From an uncultured Clostridia bacterium (GTDB lineage Bacteria > Bacillota > Clostridia > Christensenellales > UBA1242), in NCBI GenBank assembly GCA_930990515.1, contig CAKNPS010000005.1:1-54053 (forward strand): a stretch of DNA of 54,053 nt, given 5' to 3'. The notes under the pieces are model-generated. The model was not told the origin of the DNA. It worked only from the letters and a program-made list of their open reading frames with translations, and did no database searches. Made by a program: the position numbers and the translations under genes. Of the stretch, positions 41,167 through 51,097 are shown in pieces (position 1 is the first letter of the stretch; each line of letters begins with the position of its first letter).

Positions 41167-43683
41167 TTATGAATTCAATTTCTTAACTTCTTCAATAAGG
41201 TCGGCAAGTTTTTTGTTAATTTCAGCAATTCTTGTTTCACTATCGCTTGGATTTACTGCTTTTGCTTCTTCTTGCAAATGTTCAATCTCTTGATAAATTT
41301 CATTTTTTCTTGCTTCATTGTCGCTTGCTTTTGCCTCGTCTAGATTTCTCATAGCAGTTTCAAATTCACGGTTTAAATTATCTCTCATTTCACTAAGTTT
41401 ATTTTCTTCCTCAGAAATCTTCTTATTTATCTCTTCAATTGAATTCATATTCTTTCTTGGTCTCCCACGTTTCCCCTTTGGTTTGACCTCTTCAGTTGCG
41501 TTAACAATTTTCTTTGGTCTACCAACTGGCTTTTTTGGTTTTTCTTCCACATTAGTCACAATTTTTCTAGGTCTACCCGGTTTCTTCTTTGGTGTTTCTT
41601 CTTGAACAGGAGTTGTTGTCACCTTCTTTGGACGACCTGGCTTTTTCTTAGGAGTTTCAGTTACAACTTCGACTGGTTGTTGTTTTCTTGGTCTTCCGCG
41701 CTTGCCTTTTGGCTTAACTTCTTCTGTTGTGACAATCTTTCTTGGGCGACCTGCCTTTTTCTTTGGTTTTTCAGGTTCTTGAGCTACAACTGGCAATGTT
41801 GTATTTTCAGGATTTGCATTTTCAACATCATCAATCTTAACATCTTCAAATGAAGCTTCTTTAGGCTCTTCCACATTTGTTTCGGTTACAACATTTTCCG
41901 TTTTTGGAGTTTCATTTTCTTTCTTTTCGCTATTTATTACTTTTATTTCGTCATCAACGTTATTGACAACACCAGTAGCAACATTATAAATATCATCTTT
42001 TTCGTCTACATCAGTCATAAAATCGAAGGCATCTAGAGTGCTTAAATCAACGATTTTATTTTCTTTATTTTCTTCCTTTGTTTCGGTATTTTCAGTTTTA
42101 GCATCTAGAAGATTCTTCACTTCGTCTTGACGAATAAAGTTCCCATTTTGGTCATAAACTTTACCATCAACATCATGGAACAAACCTTCCTTATCATAAT
42201 ATGTTCCATTGTTATAAATGTAATTACCTTCTTCGTCATAGTGCCCATCAGTGTCTGCTGTATTTTGAGTTTCACTCGCATTTGCCTGTGCGGTCAAATC
42301 TCCTTGACCTGCATCGTAAGCACCTTGATGTGTGTTTTTAAGTTGAATTTCAAGTTCGGTAATTCTTTCTTTTGCTTCTTCATTTTCTTTCTTAAGTTTA
42401 TCCATTTTTTCAGCAAAAACTGTTGTTACCACTTTTTCAGCGCTATTACAGAAGTTGTTAAAGAAGTTTTGATATTCGCCAAGCATAACATTTTCCACTT
42501 CTTTCTTGCTTTGTTCAAGCTCGTCTTGATTTTTCTTGATTTCTTCATCAAGTTCGTTCTTTTCAAGCAAATATCTTGCTCTTTGTTGTTCGAATTCTTG
42601 TTCAAGTTGTTCTTGCTTTGCAATTTCTTGTGTTTGTTGCTTTCTTAAATAGTTACTTTCAATTCTGTTCGTTGTTTCTTCTTGTTGTTGAAGAAGTTTA
42701 TCAATATTTTCACGAGATGCTTGAAGTTTGTTTTGATAATCTTTTTGAACATTGTCAAAGTTTTTCTTTCTTGTGTCAAGTTCGCTTTCAAGTTGAGCAA
42801 TTTTAACATACGCTTTTTCTTTCTTTTTCAAGAAGATTTCACTTTCTTTCATTGCTCTATCTAAAACAACTGAGCCGTTAACACCGGTTGATGAAAAGTC
42901 ATATTTTTCATATTCCACATCTTGTTCTTTTGCACGATTGAAATCTTCTTTTTCACGGCGTGCTTTGTAGTCCAAAAATTCACGAAGAACAGGTTGCCCT
43001 TTTTCAATTTCTTGTGGAGTGAATAGAATTTGATAGTCAATATAACTTGGCAAATCAACGCAAGCATTGTCCATAAATCTACCAAACAAAGAAACATTTT
43101 GGAAAATGGAATTTAAAAGAGCATTTTTTCTTGCACGAAGATAAATTGTAAAAATCAAATTAATAAGAAAAATAAATGCGACAACAACAATTGCTCCAGC
43201 AAGAGCGGAAACTGTGAGCATATCATTAGAAGAAGGCACAGCCATAATCATAAAGAGTGCAACAACAATCGCCCAAACAATTGAGATAACATTCAAGTTC
43301 TTAATATTTGAATTATAAGAAGAAGTCTTTAAAGGTTTTTCTACTAAATTGTCTGAAGACATATAACTTGATGGAGTTCCTTCCCTAAAGAGTATGTATT
43401 GTTGCCAAAAATAGCATAATCTTTTAGGGGCCTTTGTTTTCATCAAGTTGTTAAATTCACGAACATTTTCTTCCGTGATAACTTTTCTCTCAAAAAGCCA
43501 ATAGTTAAATTTGTCCAAACTTCTGTTTAGACTTGCTTCATAAGAAAATGCTGACTTAATAAGGAAAAAGATAACAAACACAGCTTCCACACAAAGAGCG
43601 ATAATAAAAATGACATCAAGCCCGAGTGTGGTTGTGGCTGAACTTAAAAAGTCAACTATATTAGTTACAATATTAGTAGACAT
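41167..43683 (-). CDS. Membrane-anchored coiled-coil protein with six AT-hooks
   Basis: An 838-aa protein. Seen in order: hydrophobic helices at about 20-43 and 130-185 (LDVIFIIALCVEAVFVIFFL; NVISIVWAIVVALFMIMAV), a long coiled coil (about 285-475), an acidic linker with tandem YDEEGNY/YDKEGLF-type repeats (about 495-530), a disordered acidic region, then six AT-hook motifs, each with a GRP core in lysines (AGRPRK, RGRPRK, PGRPKK, PGRPRK, VGRPKK, RGRPRK; about 660-765), and a final coiled coil. AT-hooks bind the minor groove of AT-rich DNA. Inference: tethers the nucleoid of this AT-rich chromosome to the membrane. AGGAGGTT precedes the ATG. Confidence 0.8.
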   Translation of the reverse strand: MSTNIVTNIVDFLSSATTTLGLDVIFIIALCVEAVFVIFFLIKSAFSYEASLNRSLDKFNYWLFERKVITEENVREFNNLMKTKAPKRLCYFWQQYILFREGTPSSYMSSDNLVEKPLKTSSYNSNIKNLNVISIVWAIVVALFMIMAVPSSNDMLTVSALAGAIVVVAFIFLINLIFTIYLRARKNALLNSIFQNVSLFGRFMDNACVDLPSYIDYQILFTPQEIEKGQPVLREFLDYKARREKEDFNRAKEQDVEYEKYDFSSTGVNGSVVLDRAMKESEIFLKKKEKAYVKIAQLESELDTRKKNFDNVQKDYQNKLQASRENIDKLLQQQEETTNRIESNYLRKQQTQEIAKQEQLEQEFEQQRARYLLEKNELDEEIKKNQDELEQSKKEVENVMLGEYQNFFNNFCNSAEKVVTTVFAEKMDKLKKENEEAKERITELEIQLKNTHQGAYDAGQGDLTAQANASETQNTADTDGHYDEEGNYIYNNGTYYDKEGLFHDVDGKVYDQNGNFIRQDEVKNLLDAKTENTETKEENKENKIVDLSTLDAFDFMTDVDEKDDIYNVATGVVNNVDDEIKVINSEKKENETPKTENVVTETNVEEPKEASFEDVKIDDVENANPENTTLPVVAQEPEKPKKKAGRPRKIVTTEEVKPKGKRGRPRKQQPVEVVTETPKKKPGRPKKVTTTPVQEETPKKKPGRPRKIVTNVEEKPKKPVGRPKKIVNATEEVKPKGKRGRPRKNMNSIEEINKKISEEENKLSEMRDNLNREFETAMRNLDEAKASDNEARKNEIYQEIEHLQEEAKAVNPSDSETRIAEINKKLADLIEEVKKLNS

Positions 43684-43816
43684 AATAAACCTCCTACTTG
43701 TGTATAGTATAACACAAGAAAAAAATATTTACTAATAATTTTAAATAATTTTTTAAATATTTTTTAATTATTTTTTCAAAAGCATTTTTAACTACATATA
43801 AATAGGAAAATAATAA

Positions 43817-46800
43817 TTAAATATTTTCTAATTTAATTAAATTATTATACCTAAGATTTAATAAATAAATTTCCTTAACTTCTTTGTCTAAACCTGATTC
43901 TATGGCATTTTTATATAATTTAAGTTGTAATTTATACCTATTAATTAAAACTTGACTATTTCTTTCACCTGAATATTTATAATCAATCAAAATTATTTTT
44001 CCGTCATCATCAACGGCAAAAAAGTCGACAATACCTTGCACCATAATTTTGTCAGGGCTATTTTTATCAATTAAATTTGAAATTGTGTCTTTCATAATAA
44101 ATTCTTGCTCTTTAAAAACTTTTTTATTAAAAGGCTTTAAAGTCGAAATGTTTTTGTAAAGTAAATTAATGTCAACTAAATTTCTAACCTCATCAAAAAG
44201 TTCATTTTCTAGTTCTTTTTTGACATCTTCTAAAGAATTTATTTTGTTAAAATCAATAACCTTCAATGCCAAGTGGTAAGCGTTTCCAATTTCCACCAAA
44301 CTTGAGTTGGTGTTTATATATTCGTAATTTGGCTGAAAAACACTGTTATCTTCATATTTTTTTGTTAAATTTGTTACCGAATTTTTGAAAGAAATATTTT
44401 CATTATTATCATATAAATATTTAAAATTTAAGTAATTTTGCACATTTTTTACGATTTTTTCATTAATTTTCCCATATTTTTTTTCATTTTTTTCAATTTG
44501 CAAATTTTCTACTTCTGAAATAACATTAAATTCAATCGTATCTTTTTCTAAATGCCCAGCATCTAAAAATGTTTCAATTTCGTTGTTTGATAGAGTATTA
44601 AAAACATAGTCAAAATAACAATCAAACTTAGAAACACTCAGCGGTTTCAAGTTTTTGAGTTTACTTTCGCCAATAACATAAATACGATTTTTTGCACGAG
44701 TTAAAGCAACATAAAAAATCATCATCTCTTCCATAAGACGCTTTTTATCATTCTTTAAATCAACTGCAAGCATTTTGACAGTGTTTTCTTCTCTATCGCC
44801 GTCATAAAATTTTGTGACAACTCCGAGTTCTTCATCAACTCGAATCTCTCCCTTTCTGTCCGCCCGCTTCAAACTCTTGCCAGCATTAATCAAAATGACA
44901 ATAGGATATTCAAGTCCTTTTGTCTTATGGATTGTGGTAAGAAGTACGGAATTTTGTTCGCCAATTTCCACACCTGTATCTTCAATCTCCACATTTTCAA
45001 AATAAGAAATTAAGTTTGGCAAATCAAAGTCAAATTTTGATTTTTCAATTTCGCTTAAAAATAGGTTTATGGAAGAATAAAGTTCATTCCCATCAAATTG
45101 AGAAAAAATGTAGGAATAATAATTTGTTTCATCAAACAAAATTTCAAATGCTCGCCTATAACCATAAGTCAAGCCGTCATTTTTAAATTTTTCAAGTATA
45201 GAAATAAAAGGCTTAAATTTTCCATTTTCAGAAACTATTTCAAATAGTTCTCTTTCATTGTCTAAACAAATTTTGGCAATTTCATTTTGGTTAAATCTTC
45301 CAAAGTTTGACATTAAAACAGCAAGCAACGAAATGTTATCACGAATGGAAAGTGAAATTTTTAAAAGGGCTAACAGCACTTGAATTTCTGGAGTATCCAT
45401 TAGTGATTTTTTACTATTTGTTGTGACAGGCACTCCACTTTTGAGAAGATATTTTCCAACATCATTAAAAAAGGAATTTCTTGAGCGAGAAATTATGGCA
45501 ATATCACCATAACTTACTGGTCGCATTGCCCCTAGTTTGTTATCATAGATTTTTGTTTTTAAAATTTCTTCAATTCTTGCTCTTATTGTTTCAAGTTCGG
45601 TTATGTTAGTTCCATCTTCAAGTTCATCTTCTTTAACACTATAAACATCAAAATCTTTTTCTTTTTTCTCTTTAGAAAGAACTAGGTCAACTTTGACACT
45701 CTTTTCGCCATCATCTTCAAAATCAAAAGCATTTTGAAGCATTGAATTAGGATAGTAATCTAAATTTGCGTTTTCCTGTGTCATAGTATCTTTGAAAATT
45801 TGATTCACAAAATCAAGAATTTTTTTGTCACTTCTAAAGTTGTATTTTAAAAATAGTGCATTTGAGTTTTCGTCATTCCCAAAATCTTCCACATCTTTTA
45901 GGAAAATTTTTGAACTAGCAAGACGAAAGCCATAAATCCCCTGTTTCGCATCACCAACAGCCACAAAATTGCAATTTTCTGCCACTTTTTTTATGATTTT
46001 TTCTTGAAGGCTGTTCGTGTCCTGATATTCATCAATAAAGACATAGGAGAAACCTTCATTAAAAACCTTTTCCGTGGAAAGACGAAGCATATATTGTTCT
46101 AAGTCATTAAAATCTAAAACATTCAAATTTTCTTTTTGCTTCTTATATTCCTTTTGATATTCAATAAATAATTTAGTTAATGCCTTCTCTAAACTCCCCT
46201 GTTTTTCAATTTCTATTTTTTCTGAATTTAAGTTTAATTCTGAAAGTTTTTCTTTTAATTTCTTAAAATCTTCCTTAAACTCATCTAAAAATAACCATTC
46301 TTCAACTGATATTTCTGATTTTTTAGGAAATTTTGGCATAGAAAAGTTTTGGATATACAATATTTTTTGCATCAAAGAGTCAAGTTCACAAATCTTTTCA
46401 AACTTTTCTTGAAGTTCAAAAATTTCAAAGTGATGCTCAGAAAATGCTTTAAGATAATTTTTTAATTCATTATCAATAAACTCACATACCACTTTTTCCG
46501 CTTCAGAATATATTTCTTCTTGTGAATTTAAAATTTTATCTAAAAACTTATCTTTATCGGCAACTGCATAAGCCATATTTTCAATATCAAAAATGGCATC
46601 GTTAAGTTTCTTTTCATTATATTTAAATGCAAAATTAATATAAGTCATTTCATCAACATAATTTTCTTGGAAATTTTTTATTGTTCTTTTTAAACTTGAA
46701 AGTTTAATCTTTTTTGCCAAATTTTCATCTGCAATATCAAAATTTTCATTAATTTTTAAAACATTAGCATATTTTTTTAAACAATATTCACAAAATGAGT

Positions 46801-47083
46801 GGATTGTGGAAATGTTAGAAACAGACAAATCGTCAATTTGTTTCAAAATGAAATCATCAACTTTTTCTTCTTTCAAACTTTTGATTAATCTTTCTTTCAT
46901 CTCGGTTGCCGCCGCTTTCGTAAAGGTCAAAATAAGAAGTTTTTTGATTGGAACTTTCTTTTTACAAACAAGACGGCAGATATATTCAATCAGCACGTGG
47001 GTTTTCCCACTTCCTGCTGACGCACTGACAATCATATTTTTTTTGTTGTTTTCTAAAACTCTGTCTTGTTCTTCAATCTTCAT
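43817..47083 (-). CDS. addA: ATP-dependent helicase/nuclease subunit AddA
   Basis: A 1088-aa subunit of the AddAB helicase-nuclease, which processes double-strand breaks for RecA. Seen: Walker A ASAGSGKT (21-28), the UvrD-type motifs FTKAAATEM and VFIDEYQDTN (about 348-357), TIHKTKGLEYPIVIL and FYVALTRAK, and a RecB-family nuclease at the C-terminus with VQGIVDFF and LIDYKYSG (Asp/Asp-x-Lys near 1020). Shorter than Bacillus AddA (over 1200 aa). It starts immediately after the addB stop (TAA-ATG), so the pair is one operon. Confidence 0.95.
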   Translation of the reverse strand: MKIEEQDRVLENNKKNMIVSASAGSGKTHVLIEYICRLVCKKKVPIKKLLILTFTKAAATEMKERLIKSLKEEKVDDFILKQIDDLSVSNISTIHSFCEYCLKKYANVLKINENFDIADENLAKKIKLSSLKRTIKNFQENYVDEMTYINFAFKYNEKKLNDAIFDIENMAYAVADKDKFLDKILNSQEEIYSEAEKVVCEFIDNELKNYLKAFSEHHFEIFELQEKFEKICELDSLMQKILYIQNFSMPKFPKKSEISVEEWLFLDEFKEDFKKLKEKLSELNLNSEKIEIEKQGSLEKALTKLFIEYQKEYKKQKENLNVLDFNDLEQYMLRLSTEKVFNEGFSYVFIDEYQDTNSLQEKIIKKVAENCNFVAVGDAKQGIYGFRLASSKIFLKDVEDFGNDENSNALFLKYNFRSDKKILDFVNQIFKDTMTQENANLDYYPNSMLQNAFDFEDDGEKSVKVDLVLSKEKKEKDFDVYSVKEDELEDGTNITELETIRARIEEILKTKIYDNKLGAMRPVSYGDIAIISRSRNSFFNDVGKYLLKSGVPVTTNSKKSLMDTPEIQVLLALLKISLSIRDNISLLAVLMSNFGRFNQNEIAKICLDNERELFEIVSENGKFKPFISILEKFKNDGLTYGYRRAFEILFDETNYYSYIFSQFDGNELYSSINLFLSEIEKSKFDFDLPNLISYFENVEIEDTGVEIGEQNSVLLTTIHKTKGLEYPIVILINAGKSLKRADRKGEIRVDEELGVVTKFYDGDREENTVKMLAVDLKNDKKRLMEEMMIFYVALTRAKNRIYVIGESKLKNLKPLSVSKFDCYFDYVFNTLSNNEIETFLDAGHLEKDTIEFNVISEVENLQIEKNEKKYGKINEKIVKNVQNYLNFKYLYDNNENISFKNSVTNLTKKYEDNSVFQPNYEYINTNSSLVEIGNAYHLALKVIDFNKINSLEDVKKELENELFDEVRNLVDINLLYKNISTLKPFNKKVFKEQEFIMKDTISNLIDKNSPDKIMVQGIVDFFAVDDDGKIILIDYKYSGERNSQVLINRYKLQLKLYKNAIESGLDKEVKEIYLLNLRYNNLIKLENI

Positions 47084-50000
47084 TTAAAAATCCTTTTTTG
47101 TCACTTGTTTTCTATTGGCATCTTGATTAAACTTACAAATTGCCTTAAACTCACAAAATTCACATTCCTTTTCAAGTGGTTTTGGCATAATATATCCACT
47201 TTCAATTTCTTCAACCGCTTTTTCACTCACTTTCTCGGCATAATCAAAATATTTTTGGAAAGAATTTATAAAGTTTCCATACTTAAAACTAAAACCATCT
47301 TTACTTTCTTTTCTTCTTGCTCCACCAATGATATCACTCTTGAAATCTTCATCTTGAAAACGATAATCGCTCGCATAAGCCACTTCGTCATCTTTCAATG
47401 TTAAGCCGTCCAATAGTTTGAGCGGAACATTTTTTTTCTTAAACTTATTTTTACAATCAAAATAGTAAACTCCACTAGGTTCTAATTTTAATTCTTCTTT
47501 CACGCATTTAGCATATAAAAATAGTTGCAATTTTTTTCCATAATATAAGTCTTTTAAAACTCCATCGACCTTTCCCGTTTTATAGTCGATAATTCTAAAA
47601 TAATTTTTAAACCTATCAATTCTATCAACAAAACCCACAAAATTTAAATTTTTTATGGAATTTTTTATCATTTTTTCAGTATAAATTGGTTTAAAATCAC
47701 TTTGCTGTTGTTCATAAACAATGTTTGACAACATATTGAAACATTCTTTTCTCAAAATATTTATAAAAATCTTGTCTTTTAAAACAATGTCGTCAAAAGT
47801 GTTTTTTGCTGAAATCAAAAATTGTTCATCTAAAAATTTTTCAATTTCTTCGTCTTTAACAATTTTTAAATTGGAAAACTTGTCCACAAAAAATTTAGCA
47901 AGTTCGTGTTTCAAAATTCCAATTTTTCGTTTATCTTGCTTTGCATATTCCTTTGGTTCAACTTTCAAAGTGTATGAAACAAAATGCTTGAACGGACAAA
48001 CAAAATATCTTTCTAACCTTGAAGCAGAAATTTTGTCTTTAAGTGGATTGAAATCTAAATTCTCATAATTGTATGAAAAGATATCCGTTCCCACCACTTG
48101 ATTAATTGAACTTGCATAATCTTCTTTTAATTCACTTTCAATTTTTTTGAAGTTTCGTTCCGCAGTCTCTTTTGTGCCCAAATTGAAATTAATAAGATTT
48201 TGCAAACTTTCGTCTTTTAAGTCTGGTCTATCAAAATATGAAAAACTTGAAGTGGAAACTTCTTTAACATTAAATGCTTTTTCAAGGTCAACAACAAATC
48301 CCGCTTTTTGCGCAGAATTTCCAAGTGGAACAATAGTAAATAAATGTTTTTTTGCATGTCCCAAAACTTCAAAAAGTTTAAGTCTATTACGCCTGTTTAT
48401 CACACGAATTTCTGGCTCAATCAAGTGGTCAATTTTTTCAAGTTCGTCATCAATGATAATTCCTGCATCTTTTTCCGTCTTTGGAAGAAGAGAACTTGTT
48501 GCTCCGACAACAAACAAAGTGTCCACATCTTCAAAATAACTTTTTGTTGCATCGCCAACATATACGGCATCAATATATGATGGCACAGTTTCCACTTTCA
48601 CACTTTTAAAAACTGTTTCCAGCAAAAAGATAAAATCTTTAAGTGCCATTTCTTCATCAAACTTAAAGTTTTGAATTTCTTTTATAATCTTTTTTATAAG
48701 CGTAATCGCTTGTTCATTTTCACTCTTTTTTTGAAGAGAAATGATTTTTTCTAAATAAAAATTTAGATTTTTTTCAATAATTTCGCAAATTTTTTCACTA
48801 AAAACGCAAAATTCTTGAATTTTTTTTGATTTTTTTATATTTTTTATAATTTCAAAAATTTCATTCAAGGAATTGTCATTTTTTTTATAATCACTTTCTT
48901 CTTCAATTTCATAGTAATCTACACTTGCAAGTTTTTCTTCAATGTTGTCCAAATTTAAAAATGGCGAAGAAATTAAATATTCCAAATTTTCTTTGTTTAA
49001 ATTGTTTAAAGCAATGCTAAAAATTTTCAAGAAAAATTTGCTTACTCCAACTTCCCCCAAACTCAAAGTGTAGTCCATATAAACAGGAATTTCATATTTT
49101 GAAAAGATATTTTCAATTTCCTTAAAATAACTTTCTTCTGGCACAGCAACCGCGAAATCTTTATACCTTTTTCCATTCACAATTTGATAGCGAATATATT
49201 TTGACAAAAACTCAATTTCGTCCAATCGGTCACTTGCCACAATGCTTCTAAAAATATTGCCTTTTGACTTCTCTTGTTCAATGGAAAAAACATTTTTAAG
49301 AACTTTTAAATTTTCTTCTTCTAAAGAAATTTTCTTTTCTTCCACTTTGACCATAACGCCTATAGAACTTGCATATTTCATCATTTTGTTCAGTGCATCA
49401 TCTTCATAGATATAGGCATTCCCTTGCCAAATTGGTTTTGCAAGAGAAATATATATGGAATTAACTTTTTTTGAAAGTTGGCAAACAAAGTCAAAAATTT
49501 CTTTAGAAAAACTATCAAAATTCACAAAATATAAATTGTAGTTTTTTAAATCAATAAAATCACTTTTTTCCAAAAAGAAGGCAAGAAGTTTTGATAAGTT
49601 TAATCTTTCACTTAATAAATCTAAATAAGAAGCGTAAATAAGTTTTAAGTCCGTCATTTTTTTTGAAAGAATTTCATCGTCACAAGTTTTTATATCTTCC
49701 ACCTTGACAAAACAATTTGAAAATTGTGACAAAATTTCTTTTACTTTCAAACAAAAATCAATTCCATAATTTTGAAAATAAGAAAAATTTTCTTCATTAT
49801 CTTTAACAGCCTTGTATGTAAGCAAAATTTCTTCCAAACCACTTACTCTATCAAAAGGAATGTTGTGTTCTTTCAAAATTTTAGATGCAAGTCTTGAAAT
49901 TCCAACAACGGAAATATTGAAGGTTGATTTAATGTTTAACGAGTCAAAAATCAAATTTTCTGCTTGCATAGAAAAACTATCTGGAACCACCACAAGATTT

Positions 50001-50089
50001 TTTTGTTCCAAATTTTTATAGTCAATTTTTTTTAACGTTTCCTTTGTCGCTTCAAAAAGTGTCCCGCTTGTGACAATATTTAAATTCAT
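47084..50089 (-). CDS. addB: ATP-dependent helicase/nuclease subunit AddB
   Basis: A 1001-aa subunit of AddAB. Seen: the inactive-helicase-like N-terminus, a C-terminal nuclease with VGFVDRIDRF and IIDYKTGK (about 815-835), and the iron-sulfur cysteines (one in VCPFKHF near 696, three in CEFCEFKAICKF near 976-985). The N-terminal P-loop position, normally GRAGSGKS-like, reads TSGTLFEATK and lacks the Gly-Lys-Ser/Thr core, so ATP binding here is probably lost and AddA would be the only motor. Probably leaderless (TAAAAT 6 nt before the ATG). Confidence 0.95.
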   Translation of the reverse strand: MNLNIVTSGTLFEATKETLKKIDYKNLEQKNLVVVPDSFSMQAENLIFDSLNIKSTFNISVVGISRLASKILKEHNIPFDRVSGLEEILLTYKAVKDNEENFSYFQNYGIDFCLKVKEILSQFSNCFVKVEDIKTCDDEILSKKMTDLKLIYASYLDLLSERLNLSKLLAFFLEKSDFIDLKNYNLYFVNFDSFSKEIFDFVCQLSKKVNSIYISLAKPIWQGNAYIYEDDALNKMMKYASSIGVMVKVEEKKISLEEENLKVLKNVFSIEQEKSKGNIFRSIVASDRLDEIEFLSKYIRYQIVNGKRYKDFAVAVPEESYFKEIENIFSKYEIPVYMDYTLSLGEVGVSKFFLKIFSIALNNLNKENLEYLISSPFLNLDNIEEKLASVDYYEIEEESDYKKNDNSLNEIFEIIKNIKKSKKIQEFCVFSEKICEIIEKNLNFYLEKIISLQKKSENEQAITLIKKIIKEIQNFKFDEEMALKDFIFLLETVFKSVKVETVPSYIDAVYVGDATKSYFEDVDTLFVVGATSSLLPKTEKDAGIIIDDELEKIDHLIEPEIRVINRRNRLKLFEVLGHAKKHLFTIVPLGNSAQKAGFVVDLEKAFNVKEVSTSSFSYFDRPDLKDESLQNLINFNLGTKETAERNFKKIESELKEDYASSINQVVGTDIFSYNYENLDFNPLKDKISASRLERYFVCPFKHFVSYTLKVEPKEYAKQDKRKIGILKHELAKFFVDKFSNLKIVKDEEIEKFLDEQFLISAKNTFDDIVLKDKIFINILRKECFNMLSNIVYEQQQSDFKPIYTEKMIKNSIKNLNFVGFVDRIDRFKNYFRIIDYKTGKVDGVLKDLYYGKKLQLFLYAKCVKEELKLEPSGVYYFDCKNKFKKKNVPLKLLDGLTLKDDEVAYASDYRFQDEDFKSDIIGGARRKESKDGFSFKYGNFINSFQKYFDYAEKVSEKAVEEIESGYIMPKPLEKECEFCEFKAICKFNQDANRKQVTKKDF

Positions 50090-50095
50090 AAGAAT

Positions 50096-50123
50096 ATTTT
50101 AACATAAAAAAAGATATTTTCAA
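50096..50123 (-). promoter_or_regulatory. addBA promoter placing the transcript start at the ATG
   Basis: On the minus strand TTGAAA (50123-50118), a 16-bp spacer and TAAAAT (50101-50096) end 6 nt before the addB ATG; no Shine-Dalgarno is seen. Confidence 0.65.
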
Positions 50124-50133
50124 AACGAAAATA

Positions 50134-50883
50134 TCATGCTTTTAATTTATCCACATTTCCACCAAGTCCATTGAATTTTTCTTTCAATCTTTCGTTCTTG
50201 TTTTGGAATAATTTGTTCATTTTTTCACTTAATTTAAGGTTGTCACTTTTTAAAATTTGATAGTCCGCTTTCAATGCCTTTAACTCTTTCGTTTTTTCAT
50301 TAAGTTCATTATAGGCTTCTTTCAAAAGAAATTCATTTGTCCTTTTTTCTTCTTTAAATTTTGCTTCCACTTCTTCCGCACTTGTCTTTTTAATAAGTTT
50401 AACAAGTCCCATGAAAAGACTATGAATATCATTCATAGATAATGTTTTTTCTCTTTTATGAAAAGTTATGATATTGTTTGTTTTTTCTTCTTTTTTTAAA
50501 TTTTGAAACTTGTTTTGAAGTCTTGTCATAAGAGTCATATCTCCACCGCTAAGTTTTATGCAGGCAGAGCGCACAGACATTCCTTGTTTTTTATACTCTT
50601 CAATCTTTTGCAAAAATTCTTCTTCCTGTCTTTTTGAAAAAGGAACAAGTTTGTTTTTCAAATGTTTTGATAAGTCTATTTGAAGCCTTTTTCTTCTCTT
50701 TTCATCTTTCTCTAAGTTGTCCACTTCGTGATAATAGTAATTTCTCACACTGTTACCCTTTCTATGATAATTGTTTGCGTGTTTTAAGAAAGCGTCCTTA
50801 AGTGGTCTATTCATAGATTTACATTCTTCCACCACTTGAAATAAATCTTTAACTTCTTGGTCAGACCAAACTGAAAATTTCAT
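50134..50883 (-). CDS. Myb/SANT-like (RsfA-type) DNA-binding coiled-coil protein
   Basis: A 249-aa protein. The N-terminal KFSVWSDQEVKDLFQVVEE (about 2-20) and a second repeat SKRQEEEFLQKIEEYKKQG (about 78-96) have the tryptophan/acidic spacing of Myb/SANT-like domains, as in RsfA and related prespore regulators of Bacillota. A long coiled coil fills about 160-240. The start at 50883 is fixed by GAGGTGATT; the frame to 50913 has no site. It sits just upstream of addB but is separated by its own spacer. A sporulation role is not implied by context. Confidence 0.7.
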   Translation of the reverse strand: MKFSVWSDQEVKDLFQVVEECKSMNRPLKDAFLKHANNYHRKGNSVRNYYYHEVDNLEKDEKRRKRLQIDLSKHLKNKLVPFSKRQEEEFLQKIEEYKKQGMSVRSACIKLSGGDMTLMTRLQNKFQNLKKEEKTNNIITFHKREKTLSMNDIHSLFMGLVKLIKKTSAEEVEAKFKEEKRTNEFLLKEAYNELNEKTKELKALKADYQILKSDNLKLSEKMNKLFQNKNERLKEKFNGLGGNVDKLKA

Positions 50884-50913
50884 AATCACCTCACTTATGG
50901 CAATTATTGACAA

Positions 50914-51062
50914 GAATTGTTATTTTAAACTTATTAAAATAAATTTTATTTGTGTAACTATTTTTTATAATTAACTTTGTTCAATATGTCAATTAATATT
51001 ATCCCTTTTTCTTTTTATCTCACATATTAAGTTCTATATTCAAAGTTAATTATTACATTTAT
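50914..51062. other. AT-rich divergent intergenic region
   Basis: About 150 bp of A/T-rich DNA between the divergent Myb-like and lipid-kinase genes, with no ORF or clear hairpin. It holds the upstream regions of both genes. Confidence 0.4.
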
Positions 51063-51091
51063 TTGACTTCTTTTCATTTTTATAGTATATA
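51063..51091 (+). promoter_or_regulatory. Promoter placing the transcript start at the kinase ATG
   Basis: TTGACT (51063-51068), a 17-bp spacer and TATATA (51086-51091) end 6 nt before the ATG at 51098; no Shine-Dalgarno lies between. Confidence 0.7.
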
Positions 51092-51097
51092 TTTTAT

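Noticed and set aside
42127..42648. 173-aa hydrophobic ORF antisense to the AT-hook protein.
   Set aside because: Shadow of the coiled-coil coding strand (Lys/Glu codons read as Phe/Leu/Ser); no ribosome binding site.
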